Shown here: positions 27,521 to 35,988 of the stretch, in pieces
Layout of the letters: each line of letters starts with the position of its first letter
Numbering within the stretch: the stretch's first letter is position 1
Assembly: GCF_017356015.1 (NCBI RefSeq)
Contig: NZ_JAFIQV010000001.1
Location: forward strand, 186,001-250,000
From: Azospirillum sp. SYSU D00513
GTDB taxonomy: Bacteria; Pseudomonadota; Alphaproteobacteria; Azospirillales; Azospirillaceae
DNA: 64,000 nt
Direction: 5' to 3'
Program-made: the position numbers and the translations under genes
Notes under the pieces: model-generated
Database searches by the model: none
Told to the model about the DNA's origin: nothing
What the model saw: the letters and a program-made list of their open reading frames with translations, nothing else

Positions 27521-28512
27521 CCGACACAGGCCTGACCGACCCCGGCTCCACCGACCGGGACGACGCGTCGCCCGTCACGCTCGTCGCCGACATCGGCGGC
27601 ACGAACGCCCGCTTCGGGCTGATCGACGGCCGGGGGGTGCGCGACTCGCGCATCCTGCCCTGCGCCGACTTCCCCTCGCTGGAGGAAGCGGCCCGGGCCT
27701 ATCTCGCCTTGGCACCCTCGGCCGCCCGGCCCAGGCGCGGCGCCTTCGCCGTCGCCGGCCCGGTGACCGGCGACCGCATCGCGCTCACCAACCTCGTCTG
27801 GTCCTTCTCGACGGAGGAGGTGCGGCAAAGGCTGGGGCTGGAGCGGCTGGCCGTCGTCAACGACTTCACGGCGGTGGCGATGAGCGTGCCGCGGCTGGCC
27901 CCCGGCGACCTCCGCCAGGTCGGCGAGGGCACGCCCGACGGGGCGGGCGTCGTCGGGGTGCTCGGACCCGGCAGCGGGCTCGGCGTCTCGGGCCTCGTGC
28001 CCGGCCCCAACGGCTGGACCGCCCTGTCCGGCGAGGGCGGCCACGTCACCATGGCCCCGATCGACGACCGGGAAAGCGCCGTGCTGGCCCATCTGCGCGG
28101 CCGGTTCGAGCATGTCTCGGCCGAGCGCGTGCTGTCCGGCCCCGGCCTCGTGAACCTCTACACGGCACTCTGCGCGCTCGACGGCATCAAGGCCCGGCCG
28201 CTCGCCCCCGCCGAGGTGGCGGAGTCCGGTGCGGCGGGCACCGACGCGCAGGCGCGCGAGGCGGTGGAGATGTTCTGCGCCATGCTGGGCACGGTGGCCG
28301 GCAACCTCGCGCTCTCGCTGGGGGCGCGCGGCGGCGTCTACATCGCCGGCGGCATCGTGCCGAAGCTGGGCGATCTGTTCACAGGCTCGCGCTTCCGCGA
28401 GCGCTTCATGGAGAAGGGCCGGATGCGCGGCTTCCTCGCCCCCATCCCGACCTACGTCGTCACCCACGAGCTGCCGGCCTTCCTGGGCCTCGCCGAGGCG
28501 GCGGAACGCTGA
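27517..28512 (+). CDS. glk: Glucokinase
   Basis: Glk phosphorylates glucose with ATP. The 331-residue protein belongs to the bacterial glucokinase (non-ROK) family: phosphate-1 motif VADIGGTNARFGL, LTNLVWSFS, VVNDFTAVAMSVP with catalytic Asp, GPGSGLGVSGL and EGGHVTMAP. The ATG overlaps the otsA stop (ATGA at 27517-27520), implying coupled translation. The product, glucose-6-phosphate, is the OtsA acceptor. Confidence 0.95.
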   Translation: MTDTGLTDPGSTDRDDASPVTLVADIGGTNARFGLIDGRGVRDSRILPCADFPSLEEAARAYLALAPSAARPRRGAFAVAGPVTGDRIALTNLVWSFSTEEVRQRLGLERLAVVNDFTAVAMSVPRLAPGDLRQVGEGTPDGAGVVGVLGPGSGLGVSGLVPGPNGWTALSGEGGHVTMAPIDDRESAVLAHLRGRFEHVSAERVLSGPGLVNLYTALCALDGIKARPLAPAEVAESGAAGTDAQAREAVEMFCAMLGTVAGNLALSLGARGGVYIAGGIVPKLGDLFTGSRFRERFMEKGRMRGFLAPIPTYVVTHELPAFLGLAEAAER

Positions 28513-28521
28513 GACGCCGGC

Positions 28522-29127
28522 TCAGCCGGCCAGCCGGGAGGCGGCGAGCTTCAGGTCGGCCAGGAAGGTCGGCTGCTCGGTGAGCTGGCCGCGCAGGATG
28601 TAGCTGGGGTGGAAGGTCGGCACGACCTCCACCCCGTCCAGCAGCCGGCAGGGCAGGACCTGCCCGCGCAGCTGCATGATGCCGTTCTGCCCCGTCAGCG
28701 CCCAGGTCGGCGTGCGCCCCAGCGCGACGATGACGCGCGGGGCAAATTCCCGAAGCGCGTTCCGGAGCGAGTCGATCTCTCCGGAGAATTCCGCCAGCAC
28801 CCAGTCCGAGGTGCCGAAGGCCCCCCAGCGCTCGTCGATGGCGCGCCCCTCCTTCCTCGCGCGGGTGCGGGAAGCGAAGAAATGCCCGACCTTGTTGCCC
28901 GGCGGCTGGTAGCGGAAGACGTTGCCGATGAAGCAGCGCGCCCGCTCCACCCCCGCCGCCGCGAGATTTTCGTCCAGCAGCTTGCCGCTGCGCCCGACGA
29001 AGGGGCGCCCCTGCTTCGCCTCCTCCGCACCCGGCGCCTCGCCGATGATGGCCATGCGCGGGCCGGCGGGGGGATCGGCGGGCACGTTGTAGTCGGCGAA
29101 GGGCAGGTCGGCGGCGGTCTCGGTCAT
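28522..29127 (-). CDS. Uracil-DNA glycosylase superfamily protein (type 4/5-like)
   Basis: A 201-residue protein with motif [25 protein letters not shown], the [11 protein letters not shown] segment and motif B HPSYILR of family 4/5 uracil-DNA glycosylases, which remove uracil from DNA. The N-terminus before motif A is short and lacks the cysteine pair that ligates the iron-sulfur cluster in canonical family 4 enzymes, and only two cysteines are seen overall, so cluster binding is doubtful. It is tail to tail with glk. Confidence 0.85.
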   Translation of the reverse strand: MTETAADLPFADYNVPADPPAGPRMAIIGEAPGAEEAKQGRPFVGRSGKLLDENLAAAGVERARCFIGNVFRYQPPGNKVGHFFASRTRARKEGRAIDERWGAFGTSDWVLAEFSGEIDSLRNALREFAPRVIVALGRTPTWALTGQNGIMQLRGQVLPCRLLDGVEVVPTFHPSYILRGQLTEQPTFLADLKLAASRLAG

Positions 29128-29220
29128 GGCGGCGCTTCCGGTGGGGATCGGCAACCCGACAACAGCCGGGCCGCCGCAAGGTTCTCTTGGCCCTCCCTAT
29201 AGCCAAGCCCGCGCTTGAGC

Positions 29221-29250
29221 TCAATGGCAGGGCTCAATGGCAGGGCTCAA
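29221..29250 (+). repeat. 13-bp tandem repeat
   Basis: Two perfect copies of TCAATGGCAGGGC (29221-29233, 29234-29246) plus TCAA. It lies in the 209-base gap between the divergent UDG-like and pterin-dehydratase-like genes, probably within promoter DNA. Confidence 0.7.
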
Positions 29251-29336
29251 GCCGGCGCGGGGCCTGAGCCATTTCCCGCCGCCGCCTGTTGAGGAAGCCG
29301 AGACATCACACCGATTGGCAACGGAGGATATGGACC

Positions 29337-29693
29337 ATGGCGAGCATTCCGCCGCTGGACCGCGAGATGGCGAGCCGCTACCTGGTGCAGCTGCCGGGCT
29401 GGGGCCTGAGGGAGGATCCGGACCGGGTGGAGCGCAGCTTCTCCTTCCCGGACGACGGCATGGTGGAGAACTTCATCGCCCGGCTGGAGGCTTTGTTCCG
29501 GAACGAGGGGCACAAGGGCACCATCCGGCGCACCGGAACCGCCTGCACGGTGAGCTTCCGCAGCGAGGCCATCGGAGGCTTGCACGAGAACGACTTCATC
29601 ATGGCGGCCAAGGTCAACGGGATGGCCGACGAGCCCTACATCCCGGCCTCCGCCTCGATGGGCGACATCTCGCCGACCGCGCGCCGGGCCTAG
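29337..29693 (+). CDS. Pterin-4a-carbinolamine dehydratase-like protein, degenerate active site
   Basis: A 118-residue protein matching the pterin dehydratase fold: LPGW near residue 20, ERSFSFPDDGMVENFIARLEALF, then a central strand and GLHENDFIMAAKVNGM, equivalent to GLTxNDFxLAxxID. In true enzymes the segment before the second strand reads HHP; here it is GHKG, so one catalytic His and the following residues are lost. Catalysis is therefore doubtful. GGAGG lies 10 bases before the ATG. Its last four bases overlap the convergent cNMP-binding gene. Confidence 0.7.
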   Translation: MASIPPLDREMASRYLVQLPGWGLREDPDRVERSFSFPDDGMVENFIARLEALFRNEGHKGTIRRTGTACTVSFRSEAIGGLHENDFIMAAKVNGMADEPYIPASASMGDISPTARRA

Positions 29694-30490
29694 GCACCCA
29701 GACGCGGTCCGCCGGCGCGAGGTCCGCCGGCTCGCGGCGCGAGCCGGGCCGGCCGCCCCGCGAGCCGCTCCACATAGACCCGCGTCAGGTGCCGCAGGAT
29801 GGTGGGCATGGCGGCCAGCGCCCGGGCGAAATCGTCCTTTCGGATGAGCTCGCAGACGGTGCCCTCCAGCGCCACGGCGGTCGCCAGCCGCGGACGGTCG
29901 GTGATCAGGGCCAGCTCCCCGAAGACGCGGCCGGGGCCGAGGATCGCGTCGCCGCCCTCCACCTCCTCGATGCGGACCCGGCCCGACTGGATCAGGTAGG
30001 CGGCCGTGCCTTCGTCATGCCTGCGGAAGAAGACGTGGCCGTGGTTGAACAGCCGCCGGTACGCCACCCGGTCGGCGGGGCAGACGGTGCGGACCGGCTC
30101 CGCGCCGTCCGCGCGTTCCGGCGTGTCCAGCCCGTAGGTGCGGCGGATCGCGGCGATCAGGCTTTCCAGCAGGTAACGGGTCAGCGGCGGGCATTTGGCC
30201 ACCATCGCGCGGAAGGTCGCGCGGGACACCTCGATGGCCGTCACCTCGGTCAGCGCGCGCACGGTGGCGCTGCGCGGGCCGTTGTCGAGCAGCGCCATTT
30301 CGCCGAGGATCGCGCCCGGCCCGGCGACGCCCAGCACGCGCGCGCCGTCCGGCCCCTCCAGCGAGACCTCCAGCTCCCCCGCCTCCACCATCCAGGCCTG
30401 GAAACCGAAATCGCCCTGGCGGATCAGCTCCGTGCCGGCCGGGATGCGCCGGAGCGCCATGCCCGTCCCCTTTTCCATGGCCTCGCTCAC
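29690..30490 (-). CDS. Double cyclic-nucleotide-binding domain protein
   Basis: A 266-residue protein with two cNMP-binding domains in tandem. Each has the phosphate-binding cassette: GEMALLDNGPRSATVRA (about residues 63-79) and GELALITDRPRLATAVA (about 191-207), both keeping the Glu and Arg that contact cyclic nucleotide. There is no DNA-binding helix-turn-helix, channel or kinase domain, so it may be a ligand-controlled partner. It follows the PLP enzyme gene by 14 bases on the same strand. Confidence 0.9.
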   Translation of the reverse strand: MSEAMEKGTGMALRRIPAGTELIRQGDFGFQAWMVEAGELEVSLEGPDGARVLGVAGPGAILGEMALLDNGPRSATVRALTEVTAIEVSRATFRAMVAKCPPLTRYLLESLIAAIRRTYGLDTPERADGAEPVRTVCPADRVAYRRLFNHGHVFFRRHDEGTAAYLIQSGRVRIEEVEGGDAILGPGRVFGELALITDRPRLATAVALEGTVCELIRKDDFARALAAMPTILRHLTRVYVERLAGRPARLAPRAGGPRAGGPRLGA

Positions 30491-30504
30491 GCGTTCCTCT
30501 GCCC

Positions 30505-31743
30505 CTACAGGGACCGGACCGCCTCGACCAGCCGCCCGGCCTCCTCCTCGCTGTTGTAGTAGTGGGGCGAGGCGCGCAGGAGATGGGTCAGGCCGCGCGC
30601 GTCCATGTCGAAGCGGGTCGAGGGGGCGGCGGAGACGGAGACGTTGATCCCCTGCCCGCGCAAGGCCTCCTTGACGTCGGCCGGGTTCCGGCCCTCCGCC
30701 GTGAAGGTGACGATGGCGCAGGGATCGGCGCCGAGGTCGCGGACCGTCACACCGGGGATGGCGGACAGTTCCCGGCGCAAGGTGGCGGCGAGGCCGAAGG
30801 CGCGGTCGCGGATGGTGCCGAGGCCCCAGCCCAGAGCGTAGTCCACGGCGACGCCCAGCCCGATCCGTGCTGCGACGTTGCTTTCCCAGTACTCGAAGCG
30901 GCGGGCGTCCGGGCGCATCTCGTAGCGGTCGGCGGCGACCAGGGTGGCGCCGTGCATGTCGAGCAGCGCCGGCTCGATCCGGTCGAGGAGGCTACGCCGC
31001 ACATAGAGGAAGCCGGTACCGCGCGGCCCGCGCAGGAACTTGCGCCCCGTCGCCGACAGGAAGTCGCAGCCCAGCTCCTCCACGTCCACAGGCATCTGGC
31101 CGACCGCCTGGCAGGCGTCGAGCAGATAGGGAATGCCGTGCCGGCGCGCGACCCGGCCGATGGCGGCTGCCGGGTTGACCAGCCCGCCGTTGGTCGGGAT
31201 CCAGGTGACGGCGATGAGCTTGACCCGCTCGTCGATCATCGCCTCCAGCGCCTCCGCGGATGTCTGGCCATGCTCGTCGTTGGGGATGAGTTCGACCGTG
31301 ACCCCGCTACGCCGCGCGGTCTGGAGGAAGGGAATGACGTTCGCGGCGTATTCCGACACCGAGGTCAGGATGCGGTCGCCCTCGCGGAAGGCCCCGCTTC
31401 CGAAGGCCCCGCTTCCGAAGGCCCCGCTTCCGAAGGCCAAGGCGCCGAAGGCGGCATCCCAGGCGACGGTCGCGCTCTCGACCAGCGCCACCTCGTCCCG
31501 CCCGCAGTTCAGCAGCCGGGCGACCGAATCGTAGCAGCCCTCAAGCTTGGCGGCGTTCTGGTCGTGCGCCTCGTAGCCACCGATCCGCGCCTCCAGCTCG
31601 AGATGCTCGGCCACCGCCTCCATCACCGGCCGGGGCGGCAGCGCGGCACCGGCGTTGTTGAAATGGGCGACGTACCGGGTGCCCGGCGTGTCGGCGCGGG
31701 CAAGCTCCAGGTCGATGGCGGAAGCGGTCGGCACGGGCGTCAT
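30505..31743 (-). CDS. Class V aminotransferase family PLP enzyme
   Basis: A 412-residue fold-type I PLP enzyme of the class V group that includes cysteine desulfurases and isopenicillin-N-epimerase-like proteins. It starts MTPVPTASAIDLELARADTPG and has HFNNAGAALPPRPV, the PLP Asp in LLDACQAVGQ and the Schiff-base Lys in ATGRKFLRGPRGTG. A 15-bp repeat inside the gene inserts a Gly/Ser/Ala/Phe run (about residues 102-119) in a region that is normally a short turn. The ATG overlaps the stop of the epimerase gene. Substrate unknown. Confidence 0.88.
   Translation of the reverse strand: MTPVPTASAIDLELARADTPGTRYVAHFNNAGAALPPRPVMEAVAEHLELEARIGGYEAHDQNAAKLEGCYDSVARLLNCGRDEVALVESATVAWDAAFGALAFGSGAFGSGAFGSGAFREGDRILTSVSEYAANVIPFLQTARRSGVTVELIPNDEHGQTSAEALEAMIDERVKLIAVTWIPTNGGLVNPAAAIGRVARRHGIPYLLDACQAVGQMPVDVEELGCDFLSATGRKFLRGPRGTGFLYVRRSLLDRIEPALLDMHGATLVAADRYEMRPDARRFEYWESNVAARIGLGVAVDYALGWGLGTIRDRAFGLAATLRRELSAIPGVTVRDLGADPCAIVTFTAEGRNPADVKEALRGQGINVSVSAAPSTRFDMDARGLTHLLRASPHYYNSEEEAGRLVEAVRSL
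31387..31438 (-). repeat. 15-bp tandem repeat inside the PLP-enzyme gene
   Basis: Three perfect copies of GAAGGCCCCGCTTCC (31387-31401, 31402-31416, 31417-31431) and a seven-base partial copy. Since 15 is divisible by three, copy-number change would add or remove five residues (FGSGA) without a frameshift. Confidence 0.95.
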
Positions 31744-32729
31744 CCCCAGAGTTCGGGAGCGGGAGGGTGGACCAGCGCGCCGTCGTAGCGCAGGGCCGGA
31801 TCGCGATCCTCGGCAAGCAACAGGGGACCGTCAAGGTCGGCGAAGCGCGCGCCCTGGGCCAGCAGAACGGCGGGCGCCATGGCGAGCGAGCTGGCCACCA
31901 TGCAGCCGACCATGAGGTCGAAGCCCGCCGCTTCGGCCGCCCGCTTCATCAGCAGCGCCTCGGTCAGGCCGCCGGTCTTGTCGAGCTTGACGTTGAGGAC
32001 GGCGTAAAGACCCTTCAGCCGCTCCACCGAGTCGATCCCGTGGCAGGATTCGTCCGCCCCCAGCGGCACGGGGCTTCGGTATCCCCGCAACTCCTCGTCC
32101 CGGCCGGCGGGCAGGGGCTGCTCGATCATCTCGACGCCCAGTTCGGCGAAGGCCGGGGCGAAGCGCTGAAGCTGCTCCAGGGTCCAGGCCTCGTTGGCGT
32201 CCACCACCAGCCGGGCGGTCGGGGCCGCCCCGCGCACGGCGCGCACGCGCTCCAGGTCGCCCTCCCCCGTCAGCTTCATCTTCAGCAGCGGGTGCGGCGT
32301 GGCGCGGGCGGCCTCGGCCATCGCGGCGGGCTCGTCCACGCTCAGCGTGTAGCAGGTGACCAGCGGCCGGGGCGCCCGCTCCAGACCGGCCAGTTTCCAG
32401 GCCGGCCGGCCGGCGCGCTTGGCCTCCAGGTCCCAGAGCGCGCAGTCCAGCGCGTTGCGCGCGGCACCCGGCGCCATGCGGGCGCGCAAGGCCTCGCGGT
32501 CCAGCCCGCCCGCGACCGCGCCGGCCATGGATTCCAGCGCCTCGATCACGGCGGGAACGGTCTCGCCGTAGCGGGCGTAGGGCACGCATTCGCCGCGCCC
32601 GAGAAGCCCGCCCTCTTCCACTTCGGCCACCACCACCTCGGCGGCGGTCTTGGAGCCTCGGGAAATGCGGAAGGCGCCGCGGATCGGGAAGACCTCGCGG
32701 CGCACGGACAGGCGGCGTTGGGACGGCAT
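31740..32729 (-). CDS. Dipeptide epimerase (enolase superfamily)
   Basis: A 329-residue muconate-lactonising-subgroup protein. The first catalytic Lys is in LLKMKL (KxK), metal ligands are in VVDANEAW, IEQPLP and GADESCH, the second Lys is in NVKLDKTGG, and a DLDGPLLL motif near the C-terminus (DxD) binds the substrate amino group in L-Ala-D/L-Glu epimerases. The N-terminal capping domain has GECVPYARYGET. Murein-peptide recycling is the likely role. It overlaps and precedes the PLP-enzyme gene, suggesting amino acid or dipeptide catabolism. Confidence 0.88.
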   Translation of the reverse strand: MPSQRRLSVRREVFPIRGAFRISRGSKTAAEVVVAEVEEGGLLGRGECVPYARYGETVPAVIEALESMAGAVAGGLDREALRARMAPGAARNALDCALWDLEAKRAGRPAWKLAGLERAPRPLVTCYTLSVDEPAAMAEAARATPHPLLKMKLTGEGDLERVRAVRGAAPTARLVVDANEAWTLEQLQRFAPAFAELGVEMIEQPLPAGRDEELRGYRSPVPLGADESCHGIDSVERLKGLYAVLNVKLDKTGGLTEALLMKRAAEAAGFDLMVGCMVASSLAMAPAVLLAQGARFADLDGPLLLAEDRDPALRYDGALVHPPAPELWG

Positions 32730-32820
32730 GGGGAAGACTCCGGCATCGCGGGCGGGCGGGCAGTGTAATCCAACCCGCCGCGATGACCAGAGCCTTGAAG
32801 GAGGCCGGAACCGGGTCCGG

Positions 32821-33876
32821 CTACTTCGGCGGGTCCTGGACGATCACGCCGTACCAGCCCATGCCCTTGTAGGTCTCGTAGCCCGGCGTCAGGGAGAAGC
32901 CGACGATCCGCCCGTCGCCATCCGTGTAGTGGCCCATGGCCTGCCCGCCGGTGCGCAGGGGGAAGCTTTCGGTCAGGATGCCACGCTCGTCGGAGGAGGC
33001 GATGACGCGGTGGCGCGCGTCGAGCAGCAGGCAGCGGGTGCGCTCGCGCTCGCCGGCCTCCAGCCGGACGCCCTGCACCACGGCGGCGGCCTGGGGCTCC
33101 CAGTCGAAGAAGATGCCCAGCACGCCGATGGGCTCGCCGTCGGCGGTGCCGTCGCGGCGGATGGCCGTGGCGTAGGTGCCGACCACCCGGTCGTCGAGGT
33201 TCGCGTTGCGGGCGACGTCGCCGACCGTGAACTCGCCACCGCTGCGGGTGGCGAGCGCCTGGCGGAACCAGGGTTCGTTGGCGACCGAGCTGCCGACGGC
33301 GCCGCGGTAGCGGTCGGGGCGCCCGGTCGCGATCACCTCACCTCTGGCGTTCGCGATCCAGAGGTCGAGATAGACCGTATAGGATTCGAGGATCACGCCC
33401 AGCCGGGAGGAGGCGTGGGCGCGGCGCTCCGGAGTGGGGTCGGCGGCGCAATCGACCACCGCGCTGTCCGTCGCCCACCAGCGCACGTCGCAGGACCGCT
33501 CATAGAGGTTGCGGTCGATGATTTCGATCATGTTGAGGGACAGGTCCGCGAGGCGCTTGCCGTACATCTCCTGCACCATCGACCGGCCGGTCGTGGTCAG
33601 ATGGTCCACGCGCGACACGATCTCCGACCGCAGCTCCTTGGTGATGCTGTTGACCTGGGTGGAGATCTCCGACACCTCGTTCGCCACCACGGCGAAGCCG
33701 CGGCCGGCGTCGCCCGCGCGGGCGGCCTCGATCAGCGCGTTCATCGCCAGCATCTTCGTGCGGCGGGTGATGTCCTCGATCAGGGACACCTTCTTGGACG
33801 CGACGTCCAGGACGCCACGGGACAGCTCGAACAGGTCGTTGCTCGCCATGCTCATCTCGCGTACCCCCGTACCCAT
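32821..33876 (-). CDS. Soluble chemoreceptor-like protein with N-terminal signalling tip and C-terminal Cache-like sensor
   Basis: A 351-residue protein without membrane segments. Residues 36-72 are the highly conserved MCP hairpin tip (KMLAMNALIEAARAGDAGRG then FAVVANEVSEIS), which contacts CheA and CheW. The rest, about 100-345, looks like a Cache/PDC sensor (LDLWIANARGEVIATGRPDRYRGAVGSS, EPWFRQAL, IGVLGIFFDWEP). This is the reverse of the usual sensor-then-signalling order, and the signalling helix preceding the tip is only about 35 residues, too short for a normal hairpin. Downstream ATG codons at 33855 and 33849 are alternative starts. Confidence 0.78.
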   Translation of the reverse strand: MGTGVREMSMASNDLFELSRGVLDVASKKVSLIEDITRRTKMLAMNALIEAARAGDAGRGFAVVANEVSEISTQVNSITKELRSEIVSRVDHLTTTGRSMVQEMYGKRLADLSLNMIEIIDRNLYERSCDVRWWATDSAVVDCAADPTPERRAHASSRLGVILESYTVYLDLWIANARGEVIATGRPDRYRGAVGSSVANEPWFRQALATRSGGEFTVGDVARNANLDDRVVGTYATAIRRDGTADGEPIGVLGIFFDWEPQAAAVVQGVRLEAGERERTRCLLLDARHRVIASSDERGILTESFPLRTGGQAMGHYTDGDGRIVGFSLTPGYETYKGMGWYGVIVQDPPK

Positions 33877-34385
33877 GAAACCAATGTTTACGCTTTTGTA
33901 ATCAAAAGGCGTGCCAAACGCCCCGGATGGGTTACGGCCGTAGGGAAGACGTGGATTCCCGCCATTTCGCGCTCAACCCTGCGTGTCGGCGGAATGCGAA
34001 AAATTACATTAAATTTTCGGAAATGTTGGTTTTCGAAGCAGACTGGCTCCCGTCTGCTCATTTCCTTGCCGTTCGACCGCTCGGACGCCGATTCGGCCAT
34101 GAGCGGATCCAGGGCGCGCGCATGATAATTTTAAAGAATTCGTAAAGTTTGTTTCATCGCTTCGAGACGGGTCGATTTGCGACACTGCCACCGCCCATTT
34201 TCTGAGCATCCGCCTTGCCGGCCTGCTCCCGACCGAGAACCATCAAAGAACGAACCGGCTAGGCGGGCCTTTCCACGGGGTGGAAAGGTACCCCTCATCC
34301 CTTGGGTCGGCGTCTATGCAACTTAGGGACCAGCCCACCGCCGGGCCGGCTATGTCCTATTTCCAGTTGTGCCGTTTCACGCCTG
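33877..34385 (-). other. Intergenic region with inverted repeat, no gene
   Basis: About 500 bases between the leftward FG-GAP gene and the leftward receptor gene, moderately AT-rich around 33990-34150. It contains an inverted repeat CCTTTCCA (34268-34275) and TGGAAAGG (34281-34288) that could end FG-GAP transcription, although no T-run follows. No supported ORF. Confidence 0.6.
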
Positions 34386-35768
34386 TCATTCGGGCGGATA
34401 GGGCACCGTCACGACCCGCCCGGCCGGCGGCCGGTCGATCACCGCGCTCATCCCGTCGGGCCAGCGGACCTCCAGCCGTTCGACCTCGTGCACGGGGCCG
34501 AGACCGAAATGGGCGACGGGCTCCATCTGGCAGAGATAGCCGGAACCGGCGCAGACCACGCGGCGCTGCGTCCGCCCGCCCGCCGTGCAGGTGACGACCG
34601 CGCCGCGCGCCGGGGCGCCGAAGCGGGTCAGGGGAAGCACGCGGATCCAGCCATTGTCGTTTGGCAGCGGGCGGTAGAGGGACAAGGGCGCGCCCGTGCC
34701 GGGGGCACCGCCACCATGGGCGCCACCATGGCCGATGACCAGCTCCAGCCGGCCATCGCAATCGATGTCCGCCACGGCGGCGCCGGTGCCCGAAGCCTTG
34801 GGCTCCAGCGCATCGCCGATGTCGATTTCCTGCCACTCGTCGTTGCGCCAGCCGAACAGCCGGTTCGGCCCGCCCTCGATGTTGAAGAACAGCTCCTCGT
34901 GGCCGTCATTGTCGAAATCGGCGGCGATGACGGTGGCGACGCGGGCCGGCATGGACAGGTCCGGCCCGGCGATGTCCTCGAAGGCGCCGCTGGTCCGCTG
35001 GGTGTAGAGGCGCTGCGGCCCGTCCCGGTGCGCGACCAGCAGGTCGAAGCGGCCATCCGCGTCCAGCGCGACGGCGGCGCGCCCGTCGAAGCGGGAATCA
35101 GCGATCCCCCGCTCCTCCGCGACATCCTCGAAGGTGCCGTCGCCGAGGTTGCGGAACAGCGCGTTCGGTCCCTCCTCGACGCAGACGAACAGATCCATGC
35201 GCTCCGACAGGAGCGGCAGGCAGAGCAGGCCGCGGCCGGCCGCCATGAGGTCGAGTTCCGCCTCCTCCGCCATGTCCACCAGCCGTCCCTTGCGGTTCAG
35301 CTCCAGCAGCCGGAGGGGAGCGCCGTCGGTCGCCACGACGAAGCCGTAGCGCCCCTCGCCCATGCGGTCCAGGACGGCCACCGAATGGCCGGCGATCCGG
35401 TTGACGGCGCCGGCGTTCTGCGCCTGCGCCAGCAGGTCGATCCAGTGGGCGCCGAAGCCCGCGAAGAGCCGGTCGCCCATCTCCTTGGGACCGCTCGCGA
35501 CGTCGGAATTGAGGATGTAGAGTTCTTCGCGCCCGTCGCCGTCGATGTCCGCCGCGGCGATGCCGACCGCATGGCCGGTGGGATCGGCCAATTCCGGCCC
35601 GGCGATGTCCACCAGCGCGCCATCCCGCCATTTCAGGACGAGGTTGTTGGTGGCGAAGCCCGCCACCACCAGCTCGAACACGCCGTCTCCGTCCAGGTCC
35701 GCCACCGCGATGCCGTTGGACAGGCGTGGCCGGTTGCCGGCGATCAGCCGCGAGCAGTCGAGGAACAT
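34386..35768 (-). CDS. FG-GAP/VCBS-repeat protein with UnbV/ASPIC domain
   Basis: A 460-residue beta-propeller-like protein. Repeats of the DxDGDG calcium-loop type are clear (VADLDGDGVFELVV, AADIDGDGREELYI, AADFDNDGHEELFF, VADIDCDGRLELVI). The C-terminus is an ASPIC/UnbV domain (about residues 385-455, GLGPVHEVERLEVRWPDG). Start MFLDCSRLIAGNRP is preferred because GGAGGAG lies about eight bases upstream; longer in-frame starts lack one. No signal peptide is present, although most such proteins are exported. Function unknown. It lies after minE, separated by a terminator. Confidence 0.87.
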   Translation of the reverse strand: MFLDCSRLIAGNRPRLSNGIAVADLDGDGVFELVVAGFATNNLVLKWRDGALVDIAGPELADPTGHAVGIAAADIDGDGREELYILNSDVASGPKEMGDRLFAGFGAHWIDLLAQAQNAGAVNRIAGHSVAVLDRMGEGRYGFVVATDGAPLRLLELNRKGRLVDMAEEAELDLMAAGRGLLCLPLLSERMDLFVCVEEGPNALFRNLGDGTFEDVAEERGIADSRFDGRAAVALDADGRFDLLVAHRDGPQRLYTQRTSGAFEDIAGPDLSMPARVATVIAADFDNDGHEELFFNIEGGPNRLFGWRNDEWQEIDIGDALEPKASGTGAAVADIDCDGRLELVIGHGGAHGGGAPGTGAPLSLYRPLPNDNGWIRVLPLTRFGAPARGAVVTCTAGGRTQRRVVCAGSGYLCQMEPVAHFGLGPVHEVERLEVRWPDGMSAVIDRPPAGRVVTVPYPPE

Positions 35769-35914
35769 GCGCTCCGTCTCCTCCCTCACCAGGACAGGCC
35801 CCCGTCGGGCGGCCTCCATCCGTTGATACCCCGTCCCGGCCCGGTCGTAAACCCGGACGGACGGAGAGGACGGGCGACGTTCCGGTGCCGGAACGTGTGG
35901 GGCGGATGATGGAA

Positions 35915-35938
35915 GAAAAAACCGGCGGCTCACCGCCG
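35915..35938 (-). terminator. Rho-independent terminator after minE
   Basis: On the minus strand CGGCGG (35938-35933) pairs with CCGCCG (35928-35923) and is followed by G and six Ts. It lies 50 bases past minE and isolates minCDE from the FG-GAP gene. Confidence 0.75.
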
Positions 35939-35988
35939 CGACGGGCGGCGGCCGGGGCGGTGCCTTCGCCCCGGCGGGCCGGTGGTCG

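Noticed and set aside
34143..34150. TAAAGTTT as a sigma28 -35 box for the chemoreceptor gene
   Set aside because: It is on the wrong strand for that gene and no GCCGATAA-like -10 follows at the right distance.
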